10,242 bases of DNA, taken from an uncultured bacterium. GTDB lineage: Bacteria > Desulfobacterota > Desulfobulbia > Desulfobulbales > Desulfobulbaceae. A model generated the notes under the pieces. That model saw only the letters and a list, made by a program, of their open reading frames with translations, ran no database searches and was not told where the DNA came from. The translations under genes were made by a program, and so were the position numbers. Of this stretch, positions 1 to 6,020 are shown one piece after another. Position 1 is the first letter of the stretch. Every line of letters starts with the position of its first letter. The stretch is from the NCBI GenBank assembly GCA_903842475.1, contig CAIMMA010000178.1, positions 1 through 10,242 on the forward strand, in the 5' to 3' direction.

Positions 1-60
1 TCAAAACTATTAACACTCGTAATAACAGACCGCCAACCGATAGCTATACTTGAGTAAATC

Positions 61-90
61 AAAAAAATAGGGATTCCGTCAGGAATCCCT
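61..90 (-). terminator. Rho-independent terminator of the Cache-domain gene
   Basis: On the minus strand a perfect 9-bp stem (arms 82-90 and 69-77, AGGGATTCC/GGAATCCCT) with a 4-base loop is followed by ATTTTTTT (61-68). It lies 30 bases beyond the stop codon at 121. The opposite orientation has no T-run, so it should act only on leftward transcription. The remaining bases 1-60 are AT-rich and show no gene. Confidence 0.92.
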
Positions 91-120
91 AAAAGCAAAC
101 AACGCCTTAAATTCTAACGG

Positions 121-495
121 TTAATACCCGCTACCGACAATAAGGTTGTTGGTAGTTTTCTTTACATAGGTATTTTTCTCTTTTTCTTTCCATTCGTATT
201 TAACCCAGGCGCCTTGAGGAGTTGCCACTTTTATGGCTTCATAGATTGGCATGGCTTCAACTTTGAGATCCTTCCCAGCCAATGTTGGATGCACAATGAG
301 CTTACCGTCCGCCTCCAGGATAAATGCATAGGGGGTGTATGCATCAGGAGTAAAGCTTGCAGCCGCTTTACCACCGTTAATCGCCGCTACAACTTCATCC
401 ACATTTTTGCTGATAGCCTCTTTGTCCGCACTAACAGCCTGAGTGGCAAAGAGAAAAACCGCGACCATGGAAAGCATAACCATTAAACGTTTCAT
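121..495 (-). CDS. Small secreted single-Cache-domain protein
   Basis: The product is 124 residues. Residues 1-23 form a Sec signal peptide (MKRL, hydrophobic core, VSA before DKEAI), so the mature ~100-residue protein should be periplasmic. Residues ~53-124 look like a small Cache (PAS-like, extracytoplasmic ligand-binding) domain: Y56-AFILEADGKLIVHP-70, then AGKDL, then W97VKYEWK and a C-terminal lysine-rich strand ending IVGSGY. Cache domains usually sit between two membrane helices of a chemoreceptor or histidine kinase. Here no second membrane helix or signalling domain follows, and the stop and terminator are close, so this is a free-standing version. Such proteins occur widely in Desulfobacterota and relatives, and their ligand is generally unknown. 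The ATG at 495 is supported by GAGGGGA at 503-509, 7 bases upstream. The gene has its own terminator and a long upstream spacer, so it is probably monocistronic. The family call is good; the function is unknown. Confidence 0.85.
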   Translation of the reverse strand: MKRLMVMLSMVAVFLFATQAVSADKEAISKNVDEVVAAINGGKAAASFTPDAYTPYAFILEADGKLIVHPTLAGKDLKVEAMPIYEAIKVATPQGAWVKYEWKEKEKNTYVKKTTNNLIVGSGY

Positions 496-808
496 TTTTC
501 ATTCCCCTCATTTGTTGAATATCGAAACCTTGCCCTATGCAGGTTTCCGAAAGCCATACAGGTTGAAAGATACAAATGACAAGGCAACCGTTGCGCGAAA
601 AAGACAGAAAGTTTGGCCGGTTTACAATACTTTGGCAACGGAGGATACAGGCTGCTACAGAACGTTTTCAATTCGATTATCTTACCTGTATGCAGAAGGA
701 TTTCAATGAAAAAACATTAAAAACAAGACAGGTGGCATGCTGAGCCCATAAACGAATTGTCAATTCGACATCGCGTAGCGACAAAATAACCGGTGGACCA
801 ATGCGGAC
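496..808. other. Intergenic spacer, 313 bases, between Cache gene and phosphoesterase
   Basis: No coding region is credible here. The right end (753-781) has two small adjacent inverted repeats just past the phosphoesterase stop. The left half is upstream DNA for the Cache gene. It contains a weak sigma70-like pair read leftward (TTGTCA at 577-582, 18-base spacer, TATGGC at 553-558) and four copies of an ATRCAGG-type motif (537-545, 556-564, 645-653, and inverted at 684-691). The promoter match is poor at the -10, so it is noted here rather than called. Confidence 0.6.
753..781. repeat. Two adjacent short inverted repeats after the phosphoesterase
   Basis: CGAATTG-T-CAATTCG (753-767) is followed three bases later by TCGC-GTA-GCGA (771-781). 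They start 28 bases beyond the phosphoesterase stop on the minus strand. Read leftward they are followed only by TTTAT rather than a T-run, so they are at best a weak transcription end or a protein-binding site. Confidence 0.45.
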
Positions 809-1540
809 TCACCAGAAAAGCCGCTGGGCGTTGACCGCGGGAAAATGACGTTCTCCCAGGAGACGGATGGTGGTCTGGACATCATAGGCAACGGACCGCA
901 CCTCGATGGTTCGGACGACATCATCCCAGAGCATATACTTGGCATGCCAGTTGAGGGCGTCGCGGGGCTGGCCGACGCTGCCGGGCTGGAGGAGATAGCG
1001 ACTCCGGGGGTCGAGCCGCACCCGTTCCACCGTCAAATCCCGGCGGGACAAGGCCGACCCCTGTTGTTCAAAAAAACCGAAATCATGGGTATGCCCGGCA
1101 AAACAGAGGGGTTCCGGATAGGAGGCAAACAGCCGGCGCAGACGGATATCGCTGGGGTTATACAGATAGACCGTGATTGATTGGGGCGGACAGCCGTGGA
1201 CAAATCGTGCCCCGCAATAGACCAGGTCGACCGGCAAACACGCCAACCAGGCCAGGGACTCGGGGCTCAAGAGAGCCCGGGTGAGGATTAGCGATTCACG
1301 GGCCACGGCGTGCAACCGATTGCAATAGCCCTGACTGACCAGGCCCAGCTCATGATTGCCCATGACCGAAACCACCTGATGCGCCAACAAGGTCTGCACC
1401 ACCTCCTCGGGCTCGGGCCCGTACCCGATGGCATCGCCCAGCGAAATAATTCGGTCCGCGCCACACAAAACGATATCGTCCAGGACCGCTCGCAGCGCCC
1501 GGTAATTGCCATGGATATCGGCGATGATCGCCAGCCGCAT
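809..1540 (-). CDS. Calcineurin-like metallophosphoesterase (YfcE/MJ0936-like)
   Basis: The product is 243 residues, a predicted cytoplasmic metal-dependent phosphodiesterase or phosphatase. The metal-binding motifs appear in the usual order: D8-I-H10-G-N12, G35-D36, G61-N-H-E64, H115-G116 and G149-H-T-H152. These are followed by LQPGSVGQPRD, typical of the short YfcE/MJ0936-type branch (Metallophos_2). The open frame extends upstream to 1795, but that part lies in another frame of the DUF89 gene. The first residue of the family (MRLAIIADIHGN) corresponds to the ATG at 1540, so I chose that start. It lies 10 bases after the DUF89 stop, with AGCAGGG as a weak ribosome-binding site, and is probably translated by coupling. 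It is the last gene of the leftward cluster. Substrate is unknown: relatives act on phosphodiesters or nucleotides, and the neighbouring DUF89 phosphatase suggests related chemistry, which is inference. Confidence 0.9.
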   Translation of the reverse strand: MRLAIIADIHGNYRALRAVLDDIVLCGADRIISLGDAIGYGPEPEEVVQTLLAHQVVSVMGNHELGLVSQGYCNRLHAVARESLILTRALLSPESLAWLACLPVDLVYCGARFVHGCPPQSITVYLYNPSDIRLRRLFASYPEPLCFAGHTHDFGFFEQQGSALSRRDLTVERVRLDPRSRYLLQPGSVGQPRDALNWHAKYMLWDDVVRTIEVRSVAYDVQTTIRLLGERHFPAVNAQRLFW

Positions 1541-1550
1541 GGAGCCCTGC

Positions 1551-2432
1551 TTACCGCCCGACCGGTCGCCCCTGGAGGAGCACCGGCGATCCGATCTGCA
1601 CCCCGGATTCGGGAAAACGGCGGGCGAGATGGGCATGAACGGTGGTGCATTTGACCGTAAACAGGAAAAAGATCGGGGCTGCGATCTCGGAGAGACACTC
1701 GAAATTGCCCATGCCCTTGCTGATGATGCAGTCGGCCCCGGCGAAATACTCCAAAAAGGCTTCGCTGCAACTCCCCAAGGACGTACCGGGCACATCGGCG
1801 CCGTTGGCGATCACCGGGCAGAGGCGATCGAGACCGCAGTCCTGGGCGTCCTGCAGGGTGGCATCATTGATAATGGGTGATTGCCGCACCGCCACGGTCA
1901 CCGCGCAGCCCATTGCCAGCAGGAGCTCGACCAGCAACTTGTCAAAGACGATTTCGCCGCAGTTATCGGCCAGATAGAGTACGGTTGGTTTCCTGGCAAG
2001 CTGTCGCCGCAGGGCCGGGTAATGATTGATAACCAAAGGTTGCTTGCAGGAGGCCAGGGCCGCCTCCCGATCGAGCCGATACTGGGAACCATAATCAAGG
2101 ACATTGGCGTTAATGGCGAACTGCACCGCCGCCAGCAGGGGATCGGTCTCGCTGGCAATCAGGTCCCTGGTCCGCTGCTCCAGCCCCAAGGCATACGTGT
2201 TGCTTTCCTGTTTTTCCTGGGCATAGGGATCGGTCACCCCGGTCCGTTCGGCGATCAGGCGATAATACTGGACGGCATTTTCCGGCGGCGAAATCTTGGG
2301 GTCAAAGTGGGCAAGCATCGCCCCCACTTCTCCAACCAGTCGCCATTGCGCCTGCGGATCGGCGGTGCTGCGGCGGGCCGTGGCCAGGGTCTGCCGAAGA
2401 AAGCAGACCAGGCAGTCGTTACCGGTCTGCAT
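1551..2432 (-). CDS. DUF89 / ARMT1-like metal-dependent phosphatase
   Basis: The product is 293 residues. Family landmarks are clear: D6-C7-L-V-C10 near the N-terminus, DPYAQEK (68-74), N110-V-L-D-Y-G115, YLADNCGEIVFDK (153-165), I188-N-D-A-T (188-192), V207-I-A-N-G (207-211), D234-CIISKG (234-240) and FLFTVKC (256-262). In characterised DUF89 proteins, the Asp-Asn of the ADN motif and the Asp of ND-A-T bind the divalent metal, and the Lys of SKG contacts phosphate. All are present here. The family comprises damage-control phosphatases that hydrolyse harmful or overflow phosphometabolites; this prokaryotic Cys-containing branch has no fixed substrate that I can infer. The ATG overlaps the preceding TtcA-like stop by one base (TGATG), so translation is probably coupled, as no strong ribosome-binding site is visible. 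Identification is firm; physiological substrate is unknown. Confidence 0.9.
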   Translation of the reverse strand: MQTGNDCLVCFLRQTLATARRSTADPQAQWRLVGEVGAMLAHFDPKISPPENAVQYYRLIAERTGVTDPYAQEKQESNTYALGLEQRTRDLIASETDPLLAAVQFAINANVLDYGSQYRLDREAALASCKQPLVINHYPALRRQLARKPTVLYLADNCGEIVFDKLLVELLLAMGCAVTVAVRQSPIINDATLQDAQDCGLDRLCPVIANGADVPGTSLGSCSEAFLEYFAGADCIISKGMGNFECLSEIAAPIFFLFTVKCTTVHAHLARRFPESGVQIGSPVLLQGRPVGR

Positions 2433-3193
2433 CAGGGACGGCCGCCGCCGGTCTGCTTGAGCAGATATTCCCAGCGGACATTGCCGAGCGCTGCAAAGAT
2501 ATGCTCCTTGGCGCCTGGAATTTGTTGATAGATTTGTTCCGCCAACTGGTGCATGTCTCGTCGCCGGGTTTTTTCCGAGAGGGGACAGGATGAACGGACC
2601 GGTTCCAGGCCGAGGTCGCGACCAAGCCCTTCAATCTGCGTTTTCTCAAGATAAGCGAGCGGACGAATAAGGGCCAATCGTCCGGAGAAAAGATTTTGGC
2701 GGGGCGACATGGTGCTGATGTTTCCTGCACAGATCAGATTGAGTAAGAAGGTTTCGATGATGTCGTCCCGGTGATGGCCGAAGGCGATTTTATTGCAGCC
2801 GCATTGGCGGGCGTGATCAAACAGTTGGGTCCGCCGGGACCGGGCGCATTGAAAACAGAAATCGTGCCCCGGCGCACCGGATTGCATAACTTGCGGGTCC
2901 GGCCGCCACAGGGCGGGCAGGATGGTGAGTTCAAGACCGAACGCATGCAGCATCGAAGCAATGCTCCGGGCGCTGTCGCCGACGGCCCCCCCGCTTGATT
3001 CCATGTCGACATGCACAGCCCGCAGCCCAAAGTCTATGGGAGCTTTACGCCGCCATGCGACCAGTATCCAGGCCAGCACCAGGGAATCGATTCCGCCGGA
3101 GACGGCGACCAGAACCTGATCGCCGTCGGCCAGCATGGAATAATCGTGCATGGCCCGACCTACCCGGCGGTTCAACGCTTTGCGCATTTGCAC
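2432..3193 (-). CDS. TtcA-like PP-loop ATP-binding tRNA thiolation protein
   Basis: The product is 253 residues and cytoplasmic. The N-terminal ATP pyrophosphatase loop is SGGIDS (32-37), where TtcA itself usually has SGGKDS. C113-F-Q-C116 is followed by ARSRRTQLF, then GHHRDD (139-144) and SSC203P. The Cys pair plus a distant third Cys is the [4Fe-4S] ligand arrangement of TtcA, which makes 2-thiocytidine at position 32 of tRNA. At 253 residues it is shorter than E. coli TtcA (about 310), so it may be a paralogous branch with another tRNA or sulfur-acceptor target; I give no symbol for that reason. The start is GTG at 3193 (GGCGG 8 bases upstream) or ATG at 3187; the N-terminal LNRRVGRAMHDY is conserved-looking either way. 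It lies 30 bases after the lipoprotein stop and overlaps DUF89 by one base, within a leftward operon. Confidence 0.87.
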   Translation of the reverse strand: MQMRKALNRRVGRAMHDYSMLADGDQVLVAVSGGIDSLVLAWILVAWRRKAPIDFGLRAVHVDMESSGGAVGDSARSIASMLHAFGLELTILPALWRPDPQVMQSGAPGHDFCFQCARSRRTQLFDHARQCGCNKIAFGHHRDDIIETFLLNLICAGNISTMSPRQNLFSGRLALIRPLAYLEKTQIEGLGRDLGLEPVRSSCPLSEKTRRRDMHQLAEQIYQQIPGAKEHIFAALGNVRWEYLLKQTGGGRP

Positions 3194-3223
3194 ATCAAAA
3201 ACCGCCGGACGGGCGCACGTCTG

Positions 3224-3847
3224 TTATTTGCCCTCAAGGTAAAGGCATTGCCCCAACCGTTCCTGCATCCCGTCCCGCAGCAATTCCTCGGCGGACAACC
3301 AGCCCAGTCCTCGGCTTTTCGTCTTGGGGAGTGTCAACAGATTATCCATGAGCGGCTGCTGCTTCTCATCGAATCGACCATGGCAGAGCACTCTGCCGCT
3401 GCTGACTTCGTAGAGTTTGTAAGCAAAAGTCACCGCCGCCGAATCCTGAACGCCGTACTGGTTCCCGACCCGCTCCTGGTAGCGACTGAGGGTGGTTTCC
3501 AGGACGGCATTACACTTGGCACGGCCGGCAAGCTGCTGCGCATTGGCCTGCCCTTTACCCTGCACCTGCCCTTCGGGGATAAAACGAGCCTTCACAGTAT
3601 CGGCCAACTGCTGTTTAAGCAGACCATCCATGACCTGTCTGCCGTCTTGCAACCTTTTTTCATCAGCCTGAGACATCGCATTGTCGACGTCGACAATGAC
3701 TTGGACCGGCATGACGGCGATACAAGAGATGGCAATCTCAGGTTCCGGGGGAGCCACCGGGGCAAGCCCTTCTTGTTCCGCGCAACCTGCCGCAACCATG
3801 CAACAACCCACAGCCAACCCAATTCTAACTTTTGATAGTACCGTCAC
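3224..3847 (-). CDS. Outer-membrane lipoprotein of an unnamed family
   Basis: The product is 207 residues from a GTG start at 3847. That start is supported by AAGGAGA at 3854-3860, about 6 bases upstream, and gives a proper lipoprotein signal: basic TVLSKVR, a hydrophobic stretch, then VAAG-C22. The frame stays open to 3904, but those codons precede the signal and overlap a likely promoter. Residue +2 after the lipid Cys is Ala, not Asp, so outer-membrane sorting is expected. After a Pro-rich linker, a compact domain begins IAVMPV, carries a helical LLKQQLADTVKARF segment, RYQERVG..YGVQDSAAVTFAYKLYEVSSGRVLCHG (122-156) and FDEKQQPLMDNLL. This pattern occurs in Desulfobacterota lipoproteins of unknown role, distantly reminiscent of LpoB/GNA1162-type surface lipoproteins. 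Four Cys remain in the mature domain (42, 112, 155, 201), possibly disulfide-bonded in the periplasm. It heads the operon with the TtcA-like gene; no functional link is apparent. Confidence 0.8.
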   Translation of the reverse strand: MTVLSKVRIGLAVGCCMVAAGCAEQEGLAPVAPPEPEIAISCIAVMPVQVIVDVDNAMSQADEKRLQDGRQVMDGLLKQQLADTVKARFIPEGQVQGKGQANAQQLAGRAKCNAVLETTLSRYQERVGNQYGVQDSAAVTFAYKLYEVSSGRVLCHGRFDEKQQPLMDNLLTLPKTKSRGLGWLSAEELLRDGMQERLGQCLYLEGK

Positions 3848-3874
3848 CCTGCTTCTCCTTATGTGTTGTTCTTG

Positions 3875-3904
3875 ATTATCTAAGATCATGGTCGCCACGG
3901 TCAC
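3875..3904 (-). promoter_or_regulatory. Probable sigma70-like promoter of the lipoprotein cluster
   Basis: Read leftward: GTGACC (3899-3904, 4 of 6 consensus bases), an 18-base spacer, then GATAAT (3875-3880, 5 of 6). Transcription would start near 3868, just ahead of the AAGGAGA ribosome-binding site. A short leader like this also argues that the lipoprotein starts at 3847, not further upstream. No experimental evidence. Confidence 0.45.
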
Positions 3905-3987
3905 CGCCGAGCAGACACGCTCTCCGGCCGGCCCGCAAAGGTTTGCACCTCATTTTGCGATCTATTATTACCACAATCGGCACAGTT

Positions 3988-4587
3988 TCAAAGCACTCCC
4001 TTAGAGGAAAGTTGACCGCTTACCTTTGGATTTGTGCCGGCAGCAATCGCCAGGGCCCGCCCCAATGCCTTAAAAACGGCCTCAAGGATATGATGCCCGT
4101 TTTCCCCATGGATCAGATCAACATGCAGGGTCAAACCCGCATGGAGAACAAACGCGCGGAGAAACTCTTTCGCCAGCGGGGGGTCAAACGTCCCGATTTT
4201 GGCCTCGGTTACCGCCACTTGGTACTGCAGAAAGGGTCGATTGGAAAAGTCGGCGCAGACCCGTGCCAGGGTTTCATCCATGGGAACATAGGCATGGCCG
4301 TAACGGCAGATGCCGCTCTTGTCGCCTAAGGCCTGCGCAAAAGCCATACCCAGGCAGATCCCCAGATCTTCGACCGTATGGTGGTCGTCGACATCGAGAT
4401 CCCCTTTAGCTGCGATTTCCAGATCGAAAAAGCCGTGAACCGCGAATAGGGTCAACATGTGATCCATGAAACCAACGCCGGTATGGATGAGCGACTGCCC
4501 CGTCCCATCCAGGGTGAGGACGAGTTGAATATCGGTTTCTTTGGTTTTGCGCTGCAAAGACGATTTCCGGGTGGCGCGTTCTGCCAT
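3988..4587 (-). CDS. hisB: Imidazoleglycerol-phosphate dehydratase
   Basis: The product is 199 residues, the usual size of the monofunctional enzyme; the enterobacterial HisB is fused to a phosphatase, which is absent here. It converts imidazole glycerol phosphate to imidazole acetol phosphate in histidine synthesis, using a di-manganese site in a 24-mer. Visible signatures are G37VGFMDHML (37-45), D67-DHHTVED (67-74), E139F and H160-GENGHHILEA (160-170), with the GQLSSKGVL tail. The His/Glu residues of these motifs are the metal ligands. The frame continues upstream to 4638, but the ATG at 4587 has GAGGGGCAGG just upstream and gives the family N-terminus (ERATRKSSLQRKTKET). No other his gene is in the window, so it is not in a local his operon. 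A 140-base gap with a promoter separates it from the lipoprotein cluster downstream. Confidence 0.95.
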   Translation of the reverse strand: MAERATRKSSLQRKTKETDIQLVLTLDGTGQSLIHTGVGFMDHMLTLFAVHGFFDLEIAAKGDLDVDDHHTVEDLGICLGMAFAQALGDKSGICRYGHAYVPMDETLARVCADFSNRPFLQYQVAVTEAKIGTFDPPLAKEFLRAFVLHAGLTLHVDLIHGENGHHILEAVFKALGRALAIAAGTNPKVSGQLSSKGVL

Positions 4588-4932
4588 AAGCCTGCCCCTC
4601 ACTATCAAGTGTTGAGTTCTTATTTTTAAGAAGTGCAAAAGCGCTCAAAGGAGGGCACTCAGCAAACGATGCTAGACTGTAGTCAATTTTACCGACGGGC
4701 TCAATACCTGATGTACAAACAGGATCCACATTTTCATCGTCAACGGAGAAGGCAGCAGGATCCACTCCTGGAATAAAAAGTTGTAAGGCAAGGCAACAAT
4801 ATAAAATCACAACCAAATAATTCCTGCATACTATTCGATTTAATCCTGACTGGCAACTATTCCCGATTCCGTGTACTTTGTCTTTTCACGGTCAGGCTCG
4901 CAGGGAAAACGTTCAGGAGTTAAAATTTTTTA
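4588..4932. other. AT-rich divergent spacer between hisB and the tRNA promoter
   Basis: This stretch holds no gene I can support. It contains a perfect 6-bp-arm palindrome TTCTTA-TTTT-TAAGAA (4617-4632) ahead of hisB, which could be an operator. The 10-mer CAGGATCCAC occurs twice (4720-4729, 4756-4765), exactly 36 bases apart. A possible 35-codon plus-strand reading frame lies at 4669-4776, with AAAGGAGGG at 4647-4655. A leftward frame without a convincing start overlaps hisB. 4919-4932 is an A/T tract directly upstream of the tRNA promoter and may act as an UP element. Confidence 0.5.
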
Positions 4933-4962
4933 TTGACACACACCCACCGAGCTTGTTAGAGT
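4933..4962 (+). promoter_or_regulatory. Stable-RNA-type promoter of tRNA-Gly (and probably rplM-rpsI)
   Basis: TTGACA (4933-4938, perfect) is followed by an 18-base spacer and TAGAGT (4957-4962, 4 of 6). Immediately upstream is an A/T tract (4919-4932) like an UP element. Immediately downstream is the GC-rich stretch CGGCCGC, like the discriminator of promoters under growth-rate or stringent control. Start of transcription is expected near 4969, about 19 bases before the tRNA. Confidence 0.7.
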
Positions 4963-4987
4963 CGGCCGCTGTTACGGAAATAACAAA

Positions 4988-5062
<75 letters not shown>

Positions 5063-5073
5063 AAAGAGACTCC

Positions 5074-5107
5074 AAGGTTCGGAACTCTGTTCGAGCCTTT
5101 TTTTTTT
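5074..5107 (+). terminator. Hairpin with T-run between tRNA-Gly and rplM
   Basis: The arms AAGGTTCG (5074-5081) and CGAGCCTT (5092-5099) pair with one G-T wobble. The stem continues past a single bulged G as AAC/GTT with a TCT loop. It runs into ten consecutive T (5098-5107), so it has the form of a Rho-independent terminator for the tRNA transcript. The rplM start codon is only 19 bases beyond it, with no room for a promoter downstream, so it probably acts as a partial terminator or attenuator. Confidence 0.8.
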
Positions 5108-5126
5108 AAGTGCTGAGGCGCAGAGA

Positions 5127-5555
5127 ATGAAAACCTATTATACGCCGGTAAATGAAATTGATCGCAAATGGTTCGTAGCCGACGCCGACGGCAAGGTTCT
5201 TGGACGCATAGCAACGGAAATTGCCCGCCGCTTGCGTGGCAAGCACAAACCCACCTTCTGCAACTTCCAGGACAACGGTGATTTCGTTATCATCGTTAAT
5301 GCCGAAAAAATTCATCTCACCGGCAACAAGTGGGATGACAAAATGTACCATCATCATACCGGATATCCCGGTGGTATCAAGTCCCAGACCGCCCGTGACC
5401 TTTTGAGCAAAAAACCGGAAGAACTCATCCGTATAGCCGTAAAAGGCATGTTGCCGAAGAATAAACTTGGCCGGGCTCAATTAAAAAAGCTGAAAGTTTA
5501 CACCGGTACGGATCATCCCCATCAGGCACAGAAACCTGAAAATCTCGAGCTTTGA
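5127..5555 (+). CDS. rplM: 50S ribosomal protein L13
   Basis: The product is 142 residues, the standard length of bacterial L13 (uL13), a large-subunit protein that binds 23S rRNA early in assembly. Typical sequence is present throughout: [21 protein letters not shown] at the N-terminus (W15), [18 protein letters not shown] (25-42), the [32 protein letters not shown] core, and the [20 protein letters not shown] segment. ATG 5127 has GAGG at 5115-5118, 8 bases upstream. It is followed 17 bases later by rpsI, the near-universal bacterial rplM-rpsI pair. Transcription probably comes through the tRNA-Gly hairpin. Confidence 0.98.
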   Translation: MKTYYTPVNEIDRKWFVADADGKVLGRIATEIARRLRGKHKPTFCNFQDNGDFVIIVNAEKIHLTGNKWDDKMYHHHTGYPGGIKSQTARDLLSKKPEELIRIAVKGMLPKNKLGRAQLKKLKVYTGTDHPHQAQKPENLEL

Positions 5556-5572
5556 TAACGGAGTACAAAAAT

Positions 5573-5965
5573 ATGCCCCAGGAACAGACATACGCTACCG
5601 GCAGACGTAAGACAGCAATAGCCAGAGTCTGGGTTACCCCCGGCAGCGGTAAGCTCGCTATCAACAAAATGCCGCTGAATGAATACTTCGGTAACATTTT
5701 TTTCGAGCCCAAGGTCGCTAAGCCCTTTGCTGTTACCGAAACTCTCGATCAGTATGATGTCCAGGCCACGGTAAAAGGCGGCGGCAAGTCTGCGCAGATC
5801 GATGCCTTGGTCCACGGTATCGCCAGAGCGCTGCAGGAAATCAACCCGGAGATGCGCATCCCGCTGAAAAGGGCTGGTTTGCTGACCCGTGATCCCCGCG
5901 CCAAGGAACGTAAAAAATATGGCCTGCGTGGCGCCCGCGCCCGCTTCCAGTTCTCTAAACGATAA
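5573..5965 (+). CDS. rpsI: 30S ribosomal protein S9
   Basis: The product is 130 residues, the standard length of S9 (uS9), whose C-terminal tail reaches the decoding site and contacts P-site tRNA. Diagnostic parts are ATGRRKTAIARVWVTPGSGK near the N-terminus, the DVQATVKGGGKSAQIDALVHGIARAL core, and the basic tail ending in FSKR with the terminal Lys-Arg intact. ATG 5573 is chosen over earlier codons in the same frame because GGAG (5560-5563) lies 9 bases upstream and it gives the normal N-terminus. It is second in the L13-S9 operon and is closed by the strong terminator at 6021-6056. Confidence 0.98.
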   Translation: MPQEQTYATGRRKTAIARVWVTPGSGKLAINKMPLNEYFGNIFFEPKVAKPFAVTETLDQYDVQATVKGGGKSAQIDALVHGIARALQEINPEMRIPLKRAGLLTRDPRAKERKKYGLRGARARFQFSKR

Positions 5966-6020
5966 ACTCGCAATTTATCGGAGCTGGTCGCCAAGATTTA
6001 TACCCAGCAATTTTTTCGCC

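Noticed and set aside
629..655. Possible sigma54 (-24/-12) promoter around TTGGCAACGG...GGCTGC
   Set aside because: The GG-to-GC spacing is not the required 10 bases, and no gene follows on that strand.
1541..1795. 85-residue N-terminal extension of the metallophosphoesterase frame
   Set aside because: It overlaps the C-terminal coding part of the DUF89 gene in another frame, is Ser/Pro/Arg-rich low-complexity sequence, and the family starts at MRLAIIADIHGN (ATG 1540).
3848..3904. N-terminal extension of the lipoprotein to ATG/ACG codons up to 3904
   Set aside because: It would put about 19 residues before the signal peptide and overlap the likely promoter, while GTG 3847 has a strong ribosome-binding site and a proper lipoprotein signal.
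4406..4816. Leftward 136-residue frame overlapping hisB
   Set aside because: It starts with TTG, has no ribosome-binding site, and its second half lies in another frame of hisB. Only the first part looks vaguely protein-like.
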